From: Cryptomeria japonica
Lineage: Eukaryota; Streptophyta; Pinopsida; Cupressales; Cupressaceae
Assembly (NCBI RefSeq): GCF_030272615.1
Contig: NC_081407.1
Location: 154,213,048 to 154,277,047, forward strand
DNA: 64,000 nucleotides
Direction of reading: 5' to 3'
The translations under genes were made by a program, and so were the position numbers. Under the pieces are notes generated by a model. It had not been told where the DNA came from. It worked only from the letters and a program-made list of their open reading frames with translations, and did no database searches. Positions 22,723 through 32,041 of this stretch are shown one piece after another. The first letter of the stretch is position 1. The number at the start of each line of letters is the position of its first letter.

Positions 22723-25700
22723 ATGGGGAAAACGGGAAGCAGTAGTTCAACAAGAAGCCAAGTGAAAAACAAAATGTACCTTAACCTAACCGAACTGGTT
22801 AAAACACCAGGTTTCACTGATGAATACCATGATATTTATGACCCTGCTATCCATGGTGAAAAGTGTATCATAGATATTAGATATACATTGTCTAGTAAGT
22901 TGGTAGATGCATCTAGGGCAAAATTTACTATTTTCAACCCAATGTTACAACAAAAAACAAATAAAATCACATCGTGGGATGTTGGATTGGGAAGCATGGT
23001 GTTACCTGAAGTATTCCCTTGCCCTGATTTTGTCATGGTCTGCACTGAAAATTATGATGAAGATAAAAAAGCAATTGTCAATAAAAATACAAAAGAGGAA
23101 ATTCTATCCATAAACTAGGGAGAATTTGCTCGTTTGTTGAACCTAGGATTTGAAGCCCAAAATTCAAATATCCAAATTGACCTTGAAAAGCACGCAAGGA
23201 ATTATGAGAGTCTCGATCCAAGTCACAGAGATTCATTTATCAAAGGTCTAATAAAGATTGGTACTGGTATTGTGTTGGATCAGAATCATAAGCCTCCTTA
23301 TGATTCTAAAATTTTTGTTCCATGGGTTGGGGATACTATTTCCTTCCTGTCATTTTGCCGGGGATTGGAAAATGATAGGGAAGTGGGTGCAAGCCTTCTT
23401 GAAATGATTTATAATATCCAATGTGCAAGTCAGCCAGTAAGATATAATTTTATTGATCACATTGTAAAATACATGCAAAAACAATTACTTATGATCAAAA
23501 AAGGTTCCTGTAAGACATTTAGGTTCTCATCCTACTTGTGCTATCTCCTTCTATCCAAGTATCGTGCAATATTTGAGACCAACAAGCTTCAAATTGTGAG
23601 CTATAAGATTGATGAGAAGACTGGGAAGAGAACAGACTGTCCAATATATGATTGGAGCCCAAAGATAAGGATGCATGATAATAGAAAGAACTACAACCAT
23701 TTTGTAGACTTCTTTTTGGCACCAATGTATAATGAAATTACAAGCACTCCAATGCCCAGGTTGCCTATGTCTTGTAGAGATTGCATTCAACTCAGAAGTC
23801 AAATAGAATTGGCTGACTAGTTCTTCATGGAAGAATTCACTGTGTTAAGGTTTTACAGATCGGCAGTAAAACCATATAGACTTCCAATACATGTGACATA
23901 GAGGGTATTTGCATTAGAGTATGTACGACAATTGGAGAGCACAGATAGGCACTTCCATGGTCAGAAAAAGAAGAGCATATTTCCTTCCTTCCCTTTCTCA
24001 TGTGGAGGGATCACATTTGAGAGAAAAGCATTCATTGTGGCACATGATTTCTTGATAGTTTTTAACTTTGGTGATGAGGGTCTCTAGCAGTATGATCCAA
24101 TCAGTGTAGTTCAAGCAAGGCTTAAGAAAAATGGGAACTCTTCAGCGGTTATGCCAACATGAAAGTAAACCATTGCTAGAAAAGCTTAGAAACAAGGACT
24201 CTTGGGATGAGGTTAAAAAAGAGATGGAGAAAATGGCAGCTGACAATAACATTTCAATAGAAGAAATTTCATCACAAATTATGGAGGGCCAGGGCATCCA
24301 AAATAGGAGGTCCTACAATTTCTACATAAAATCTGCTAATCCATCTAAGAAAACTATTCCCAAATCAATTATGCACGAATGTAAAGAGAATTATTGGACT
24401 CAAACCAAAATAAATGATTTTTGGACTATGAGGAGGAATCTCGATGAATGAAAGACAAGTGCAGAATTTGATAGCATCGACGAGGATGAAGAGTTTAGCA
24501 AATTGTGGAATATGGAGCATCCCACAACATCATATGACAGGAGTTAAGATGTTGATCAGTATGAGCCTAAGGTTGAGCCCACTCAAACAACTACTACAGT
24601 CCCTAAAATATTAGGTGTAGTCAATGAGGCAATGAAAGAGAAATATATCAAAGGGTCAAGCATTGTTGAAAAAATGGGATTTGAAGGTGGTGGTCTAGGT
24701 CCCAGAGGAGAGGGCATTTGGTATCCACTTTAGGTACAAAATCCATCAGGGTCAAAATCAAAAGGTCCTTATAGACCAGTCATTGGACTTGATTCTTCAG
24801 ATTCATCAAGGATAGGTACTACTCATTACCCTCAGGGTCCACCTACATTTGTTTCTGGTTCAAATCCACAACCACCACCACATCATGGTATTCCCATTGG
24901 TGGTGAATCAAGTGCCACTACCATTGGTGGGGAATCTGGGGATAGTATTCCTATTATTGTTTAGTCAAGTGCCATTGTGATTGGTGTTGGACAAGGGCAA
25001 CAAAAAAATATCTCTCACAAGAGGCCACTAGAGGTAGATACTCAATCTCATACTATTGAGAATCCTATATCAAGTGCCACTGACACTACAAATCAATCAT
25101 TTGCAGCTTCAGATCACACACATCAAAAGACTATGAAAACTACACATGAAAGTGTCAGTGGGAGTGGGACAACATCAGGAACTGTTGTTGGTAATCCTAT
25201 TCCTAGTCAAGCATTAGTTAAAACCACAGGAATAAGTGGAACTAGAGCCTATGGTATTCCTATGTCACCTTTCAAACATTCAATTGCTTCAGCAAGCCCA
25301 GATTTTCAATTTTGTGATTACTATGAAAAATTTGAACACACAACAAAAGCAAATAAAGAAAAAAAGAAAGCATTTCATAGGAATTCCGTGTCTGAAGTTG
25401 TAAACGAACAACCTGCAAGGAACAGGGTATTTCCAATAGATGACCCACAGAAAGATATGATGGAGTTCATGGTTGTTATGCCCTCGGGCCCATCTAAAGA
25501 TAAAAATCCACCACACAGTCAGATAGATCCCTCTTAATTTCAAGTTAGCACCCTCCAAATGGATTTTTCCAAAGTACATAATGTGGAAAAAATTAGTGTG
25601 TCAAAAAGGACTAACGAAGTGGTCTACACTTCACTGCTAAAGGTGGAGAGAGAAAAAAATAAACTGGAGAAACAAATAGAAAAGTTATAGGCAGACCTAG

Positions 25701-26760
25701 AAAATGAAAAATCAAGGAGGAAAGCAACAGATAGCAAGTGCAATGAATTACAGAAAAGGATAAAAATTTAGGCTCTGCAGTAGAAATTGCAGAGCAGGAC
25801 AAGAAGGATGCAGAATTGAACGACCTGACACAAAAACTGGCTAAAAGCAGTAATAAAATTGTTGAGGAAAAAGCCAGTTTTCAAAAATTATACAAAAGTT
25901 ATGAGTCTGCTGCCGCCAAAATGAAAAAATTATAGGACCTATTGGATCATGCGAAGGAAAAAGAAAAACATTTGCAAGAGGAAGTAGAGGAAGAAAGAAA
26001 AAAATGTGCACAAATGAAAGAAGACCTGCACAATGCAAATGATAAAATAAAAACTTTGGATGATAGATTGAAAGATAATATGAAAAATACAACAAAGTAT
26101 ATACAAGAAAACATTTGGCGGAAAATAATGCAGAGGAGTGAGAAGTTGTGTGAATGGTTTCAATTGACTGAAAGTATGAGACAATTTTTTTTTTAAATCA
26201 AAGGACACTATGAGAAGAGCACACATGTTTATTCAAAAGAGGAAATGGCAAAAAAGATTTTGAAAGTAGTCTACAGTTCTAGTGACACCTACTTGGCATC
26301 CAAGGGAATTAAGAGCCGCATTGATGCCACAGTTAAGACATCATCTATCATTCAAAAATGCCAGAAGCTAAGGGAAACATCAGAAGTTATGGATAGTTGT
26401 GGAAAAAAGATAATGAAGCTGCAAGAAAAGAAAAATAATTTGATTAAACTTGGTTTGCCTAAGCCTGTTGACATAGAAAATAAATTCATTGGAGAAGAAG
26501 CTTACAAAAAAATCATGGAGAAAAAAATGAAGTCTGATTTAGACTTGCTTCCAAAGGACACAACTCCCAAAAGCTTTTTAGAATTCATCGAACCATTTAC
26601 AACTCTAAATTCGCTATTGGATGAAACAGTGATGTCAAGTAAATCTTCTAAATATGGAATGTTGACGAAGTTGGAGTTGACTTTCCATAGTTTACAGAAT
26701 ATTGACCTTCCATTAGATGAAGAGTGGAGCACCCTACAAAAACTGGCACAAAATTCTTAA
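22723..26760 (+). pseudogene. Long cargo frame of the hAT: G-patch-like and coiled coil
   Basis: The first ATG of the frame (MGKTGSSSSTRSQ) leads a reading frame of roughly 1345 codons once two indels (an A-run near 24126-24130 and one near 25790) are bridged. Fourteen in-frame stops remain: TAG at 23116, 23818, 23899, 24085, 24731, 24962, 25688, 25769, 25781 and 25933; TAA at 24545, 25535 and 26194; TGA at 24449. Layout: a globular region (22780-24440) with blocks such as FVPWVGDTISFLSFCRGLEN and SFPFSCGGITFERKAF; an acidic linker; a G-patch-like motif (EKMGFEGGGLGPRGEGIWYP, 24667-24726); a Ser/Thr/Gly/Pro-rich stretch to 25540; a coiled coil rich in Glu, Lys and Gln (25600-26190); and a charged helical end to TAA at 26758. 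I cannot name the family. It converges on the transposase gene. Confidence 0.65.
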
Positions 26761-27742
26761 GAATCATAGTATGTATTGCACAATTTTCTTCTTTTATTCT
26801 TAATTTCAAGGTTTTTTTTTTTCCTGTTTGCTATTTTGCTAATCCAGCCTATGAATCTATGTTGCACAGTGCAAAACTTCAGCCAGTAAATTTCTATTCT
26901 CAAATTCTCCCTTGCTTTAACATTTATGCATTTCTCTATTTCTGATTAGTAGGTTTTAGGCACTGCTATAGCTATTATCTATGTTTGATTTGTCTTGACT
27001 CATGGCGTGAATTAATATTTAATTTTGAACTCTGTTTTTTGAATAGGAGACATCAAACATGTAGCAGATGCTAAATTGCTAATACGACCTATGATGGCCA
27101 TATAAATATGTGCTGAGTTTGTGATTTTGATGTTCAGTGTTCACATGTTGCAAACTTACAATTCGACCTGAAGCTGTTGTTGTTCCCTTGTTTCTATAAA
27201 AGGGAATTTAGGGTCATTTGCAATTTTGCAAAGGGTTCTTAAACTTTGTATTCACTTTTGCATGGACATTGGAGAATCACACAGGAGTTGTTGTTGCTCT
27301 CTTGTTTCTATAAAAGGGAATTCAGGGTCATTTGCAAAGGGTTCTGAAACTTTGTATTCACTTTTGTAATTGGCATGTAGAATCACACAGATTGGTGTAT
27401 TACTATTGAATGAATTGTATCATATGGCTATATTTTGAAAGAATTAATGAAAATCTAAGTTCTCGACATGTGTATTACTATTGAATGAAATTTATCATAT
27501 GGTTTTGAAATGTATCACACAGATTTGAGAATCAAACATGTATAAATAAACAATAAACATCTCTGTATCAATAAACACATTATGGTTTTTTTTTATTATG
27601 CTATTTTAAATCTGGAAATAGAAAGTTGAAAAATAAAATTACAAATCAATATTAAATTCTAATTGCAAAAAGTAATATGCTTTTGTAATATGAATGATGA
27701 GATATAGTAATAAGATTAATAAATACCAATCTCTTATAGTTG
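26761..27742. other. Convergent intergenic region of the hAT
   Basis: The 3' flanks of two converging frames meet here. The only structure seen is a direct repeat (27176-27384). No gene. Confidence 0.6.
27176..27384 (+). repeat. Direct repeat of about 111 bp, two units
   Basis: Units beginning GTTGTTGTT at 27176 and 27287 share TTGTTTCTATAAAAGGGAAT, GGGTCATTTGCAA, AACTTTGTATTCACTTTTG and GAATCACACAG. Confidence 0.85.
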
Positions 27743-30437
27743 TCATTCATCCTCATCAAATTCAGTGCTTTCTTGATTCTCATCTGTGGTTTCTTTACTC
27801 TGAGTCTGAGTCTGCATATCTTCGTCAAATTGCATCTCAATGCTACCAGTAGGTCCACTAGTCCCACTGGCACTTTGGTTTGAAGTGTTGCCCAAACCTC
27901 TTCTTTCACATTTGGACCTCCAAATTTGCAGTGCCCTATTGTAAGGAAAAGTGTGGACATCATACCTAGATGTATAGAGCCTCAAGCAATTTCCCAAATT
28001 TTTGTCTAGTTTGTTTCTTAGCTTTGATTTTAGGAACCCCAAAGCACTGAAAAGTCTCTCATCTTCCACCAAACCCAATATCATGGTAAGACATAAATCA
28101 GCAAGCTTCACATATTCTGGCATTGAATCATGCAAGGATGCGTTCTCAGCTATATATTTCCAAACCCTTGTTACTGATCCCTCTTCGCGAGGGTTCTCCA
28201 TTTTGGCATATTGTTATTTCATAGTGTATGCAAAATGAGATGATTGCTCTCGAAGATGAGTTTCGTCTAATATTCCATTTATAGTTACTCCATTCAATTC
28301 TCTGGATATGCAAAATTGTTTTATCAAAGTCAGTATCTTACTTCAAAAATCAGATGAATTGTTGAGGCTCCAATAATGAGGAAACACAATAGACATGGCT
28401 TCGAGTAGGTTGTCAGGAGGGAATCTACTTCTAATTTCTGAGGAAAGATCATATGCAATTTTCTTCACAGAAGTAGTTACAGTCTCAACAATCTTGTCAA
28501 AATCTTCCTTTGTAACTCTTGCTAGTTTCTTCCTAGGGCGCTTTCCTAGTTCCTCGGGGTCAACCGTGGTATAGAAGTGCATTGGTATCTCAACTCCCCG
28601 TACATTGGCACATACCTCCCCGTCTACACTGATTTGTAAAAAGTTATCAGGATTGTTCAAATCTGTGAGTGTCCGCCACTTAACAAATTTTTCATCAAAT
28701 AGTGTTGGTTGATTTCGATAGAGATTGTCGAGGGTCATGCATGTCATCTTACATAGTGTAGCATATTCTGCAATATGTAGAGCTCTTTTTTGGGCAGCCT
28801 TCATAATATTCCTCATTTCCTCTAGCATGGGCAGCAGAGCTGCTAAAGTTAAGAGTGTCTCTAAATTACTTAACCTGCCAAGAAGTTCAGGAAATTTCGG
28901 TTGATCTGATTCGTCGTGAGTTGTGTGAAATAGTCCAATCAAGGATGGATATTCTGAAATGCGTTGGACCATCCAAAGAGATCCATCTGGTATCATTATC
29001 CTTGAGAAGCTTGTTCCCATCAGTTAATCCATCAACAAAGTGTTGAAATTCCATAAATCGCTTGGGACTTCGACAGAAGTGTGAGTAGACCTCTCTAATT
29101 AAAATTTCAATTTTTTTAACCGAAGCAAACTTGCTCACAATTCCAAAAGCTAGATTCATTCTGTGAGCCATGCAGTGAATTGCAGTAATGTACGGTGCAA
29201 ATGAAGTTTCAATCTTTGTACAAAGACCGTTCCTGTGACCTTGCATTACTGAAGCTCCATCTGCTCCAGCACAAACCAATTTTTTGGCTACCGTCATGTC
29301 ATCCATACCTCCATATTCAATTAAACTTCTCTTTACTAGTTGAAATAAATTTTCCGTTGTCACACTCTCCTTCATTTTAGCAACAGATAGTAGATGAAGT
29401 TGGCAGGTATGATTCTCTATAGTATAAACATGCATGCATACCCATGAAGTATTGTCTACTGCCATAACTTCATCTAAAGAAAATGCAATGAAGTTTGACT
29501 CTCTTAATTTTTCCTGTACATCTTCTTTTTCAACCTTAGCAAGACAACTTGCCCATTCCCATCCACTATTTACTGATTAGTGTCTATTAGGATAGTTAGG
29601 AATTTTCAAAAAGTGTAATAAACCACTAGTTGATGGGAAATTTGTCATAACACGCCCTCTACTCAAAATATGAAAAACAACGCTTAACTGAACAACTTTT
29701 CCCAGTTGTTCTATTTGCATTGCTTTTCCAAAAACAACTTCAATAGAACCTTTAACTTCAGCAAGCTTCATCTGTAATTTTTCATGAAAATAATACTCTT
29801 TGGCATTCCTCACATGCTTACATTCATCCTTTGTTTTCCATCTTATCACTAATTTTTCAACCCCGTCTATCATTTGTTTTTCATAAACTTTACCCATATG
29901 CTTTTCTATGGTGTCAAATTTTAGTTGCAACCTAATTTCCTTCTTATTTTTCCAAGTGCAAATCTTACACCTGCATTCTATTGGAGGCTCACCTTCAATT
30001 GGATTCTCCACTAGTTCAATGAATGGATACTTCAATGCCCAATTAATTTGAAAATTCCCCACTGACATATCCCACTCCTGATCCTTTTTTGATTGTGGTT
30101 CACTATTTTTTGATATGGCTTTTCTTTTCCCCTTCCATGCATTATCATCAATGGAATTATCACCCAAATCAATTATATCATTCCGGCTAACTTGGGTATC
30201 TACCAGATAATCTTCTTCAAGATCATCCTGATCTGAGATATCAGGTTTGCCGCCATCTTCAACATGCGGTGCAGGTGGCGAATTTTGTACTTGTACTTGT
30301 GATGATGTACCTTCCTGATTTTCACCAGTACCACAATCTTTTCCAATGCCAAAGTACGAAGACAACGTTCTGCTTTTTGTTGGCCTCTCTTGGCCTTCCC
30401 CACATTTAGGTTTCCTACCCCTCTTCCTGTTCGACAT
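27743..30437 (-). pseudogene. hAT-superfamily transposase, decayed
   Basis: The frame runs from MSNRKRGRKPKCGEG at 30437. A basic, acidic and low-complexity N-terminus precedes a zinc-finger-like C-x2-C...H (CRCKICTWKN near 29970; His near 29895). The core shows FSLDEVMAVDNTSW near 29490, the CAGADGASVMQG block near 29260, IHCMAHRMNLAF near 29165 and NDTRWISL near 29000. The C-terminal dimerisation helix ERLFSALGFLKSKLRNKL lies near 28040. This order matches the ZNF862-like branch of plant hAT proteins. Breaks: TAA at 29577-29579, a frameshift near 28960, TGA at 28343-28345 and TAA at 28214-28216. About 900 codons in all, a normal hAT length. It is transcribed inward from the right end. Confidence 0.85.
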
Positions 30438-30756
30438 CTTCAATTAAATAAAGGCTGCCAAAAAAATATCAATTTTCTCAAGAAGCAATTATAGACTATA
30501 ATGTATAATATACCACTTCAAAAATATAATCGCTCACCTTTAGGCTTTAGGTAACTAGCAGTCTCCAATACAGTCAACAAAAATGATTTTCCTTAGTCTG
30601 AAACTTTGCTATTGATCAGAATTCAGAGCCTATAACCCACCAAATTGTGTTGAGATAGATCTAATCTTTGCATGTATTTATACCAATCCTTATATGGCAA
30701 ATTTCGTAGGAATTTATCAATATACAAATATTTGGCGAATCCCGTGTAATTATAAC
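30438..30756. other. Leader and promoter region of the transposase
   Basis: No frame is supported. It probably contains the transposase promoter, but I could not fix a TATA box. Confidence 0.4.
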
Positions 30757-31230
30757 ATGACTTATGTAATTTTTGAGGTGATTATAGGTCGTCCAAATAT
30801 GACTTATGTAATTTTTGAGGCGATTATAGGTCGTTCAAATATGACTTACGTAATTTTTGAGGCGATTATAGGTCGTCCAAATAATAGGCGAATAGTGAAT
30901 ACAATATAGTTGGCGAAAGTTAGGGTGACTAGAGACACGCGTTGGCAAGATGTCGGGCGAATTGGGTCCCCCTGGATAACAAATCTTCACATGCCTATAG
31001 GCAAATTAAGGTCATCTATTAAGGCAACCTCGGAGAGTGTAGGTGAAATAATTAAATTTCCCATGTGTCCACCATATATTGTATTGGCGAAATCATCGCA
31101 TAGAAACATTTAATTGCATAAAACATATGGTGATCAGGCCATGACGTTGACGGAAATTGATAATGTTTTGGCGACATGGCCACCCCTAGATGGTACAAAA
31201 TATTCGCCATTTCCGACAAGGCCGATGTGA
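30730..31230 (-). repeat. Right subterminal GGCGA-rich zone
   Basis: TTGGCGAAT, GAGGCGATTATAGG, AGGCGAATAG, TTGGCGAAAG, GGGCGAATTG, TTGGCGAAATC, TTGGCGACATGG and, inverted, ATTCGCCATT all fall here. The same GGCGA word is repeated near the left end, so the two ends share a motif set. Confidence 0.6.
30757..30882 (+). repeat. Three exact-length 42-bp tandem repeats
   Basis: Units at 30757, 30799 and 30841 each contain ATGACTTA(T/C)GTAATTTTTG and GATTATAGGTCGT(C/T)CAAAT with one or two substitutions. Because 42 is divisible by three, they give a spurious repetitive open frame. Confidence 0.95.
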
Positions 31231-31242
31231 AAAATTCACCAC

Positions 31243-31256
31243 TAAAGTAATCTCTG
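31243..31256 (-). repeat. hAT terminal inverted repeat, right
   Basis: On the minus strand CAGAGATTACTTTA, matching the left end at 11 of 14 positions. Confidence 0.8.
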
Positions 31257-31264
31257 AATTCCGG
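31257..31264. repeat. hAT target-site duplication, right copy
   Basis: AATTCCGG, identical to 17686-17693. The LTR sequence TCATATACTCCTTTCC follows it as in the uninterrupted LTR. Confidence 0.85.
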
Positions 31265-31626
31265 TCATATACTCCTTTCCATGTTACAAGCTCAAATTCC
31301 AAACCACAAAACACCAAATATTATCGATCACCCAATTCAACCAAAATATCTTTTCTTTACCAGTTAGAGTCCTAATTCACAAACTTTAGTTCTCTATCGG
31401 TAAATCCTCTCTCCAGTAAACTAAATCACTTAGATGACAAACCAAAACATCAAAAATTATTATCAAAATTTAGTTCACATCAGTTGCCATCAATGGCAAC
31501 ACAAACAACTGATCATGTCATCCACCCAAAAAATCTCATTCTTCTATCCTTTACTGGTACACTCATCCACATTCAACTTCATCACTTGCATCATCTCATT
31601 TGCATCAGTTATGCCAAATGGAAATA
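31265..31626 (-). repeat. Copia 3' LTR, second fragment
   Basis: Aligns with 37524-37897 of the intact LTR. Its outer end reads TATTTCCATTTGG on the minus strand where the 5' LTR has TGTTGGCATTTGG, so the terminal TG has decayed. Confidence 0.9.
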
Positions 31627-31640
31627 TTCTCCCCCTTTGG
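31627..31640 (-). promoter_or_regulatory. Copia polypurine tract
   Basis: On the minus strand CCAAAGGGGGAGAA lies immediately before the 3' LTR, the normal place for plus-strand DNA priming. Confidence 0.8.
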
Positions 31641-32041
31641 CATTGATGGCAACACCAATTAGATATACAATGAAAGTAACACCATCTACAATTGATTGCA
31701 CATCATCTATCGGTACTCATCTTCCTGTCATCTCCCCTTTACCAATTATTCTCTCAATCTAACGATTCTTCTCCATATCTCTTCCTCTTCTTTTCTCATA
31801 TCTGATTTCTTTTTCTTCTCCCCATTTGACAACAATGCCAAAGGTATAAGTGCGTCACTTGTCTTCAATTCTATTGCTGCCTTTTCCATCATCTCTACTA
31901 CACAAATCAAAAAAATTATAATAGAGCATTAAGTCAGAACCATACATCAGACTTGCTCCACCAAATGAGTAGCATGCATCTTCATCAATCCTTAGTGAAA
32001 GATAAACATGAAATCCATAGGATTGATGCATCTCTGACATT
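31641..32041. other. Non-coding 3' region of the Copia element
   Basis: Lies between the pol stop and the polypurine tract. No gene. Confidence 0.6.

Larger units (their letters stand above)
17694..31256. mobile_element. 13.6-kb hAT transposon with cargo
   Basis: Bounded by an exact 8-bp duplication AATTCCGG inside the Copia 3' LTR. The ends are TAGGGATAACTTTA (left) and, on the other strand, CAGAGATTACTTTA (right): 11 of 14 positions agree, and the T/C mismatch at the first base mirrors the known asymmetry of maize Ac. GGCGA-rich subterminal zones lie at both ends. The interior has a hAT transposase on the minus strand near the right end (27743-30437), a 4-kb plus-strand frame that converges on it (22723-26760), two smaller broken frames, and tandem repeats. 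Every frame is broken, so this copy is not autonomous now. The size is well above the usual few kilobases of hAT elements. A composite of several insertions is possible, but no second set of ends was seen inside. Confidence 0.85.

Noticed and set aside
22723-26760. Programmed TAG readthrough or an altered genetic code for the cargo frame
   Set aside because: Two frameshifts, TAA and TGA stops, and similar breaks in the neighbouring transposase and Copia genes fit plain decay better than recoding.
30757-30882. CRISPR-like array
   Set aside because: The units are contiguous without spacers and lie in a plant transposon.
30694-30909. 71-codon frame with three repeated peptide units
   Set aside because: It is produced by the 42-bp tandem repeat in the hAT subterminal zone.
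17686-31265. Mutator-like element with a 9-bp target duplication AATTCCGGT
   Set aside because: The shared ninth base T is also the first base expected of a hAT end. The 8-bp reading gives Ac-like YAG ends and agrees with the hAT transposase inside.
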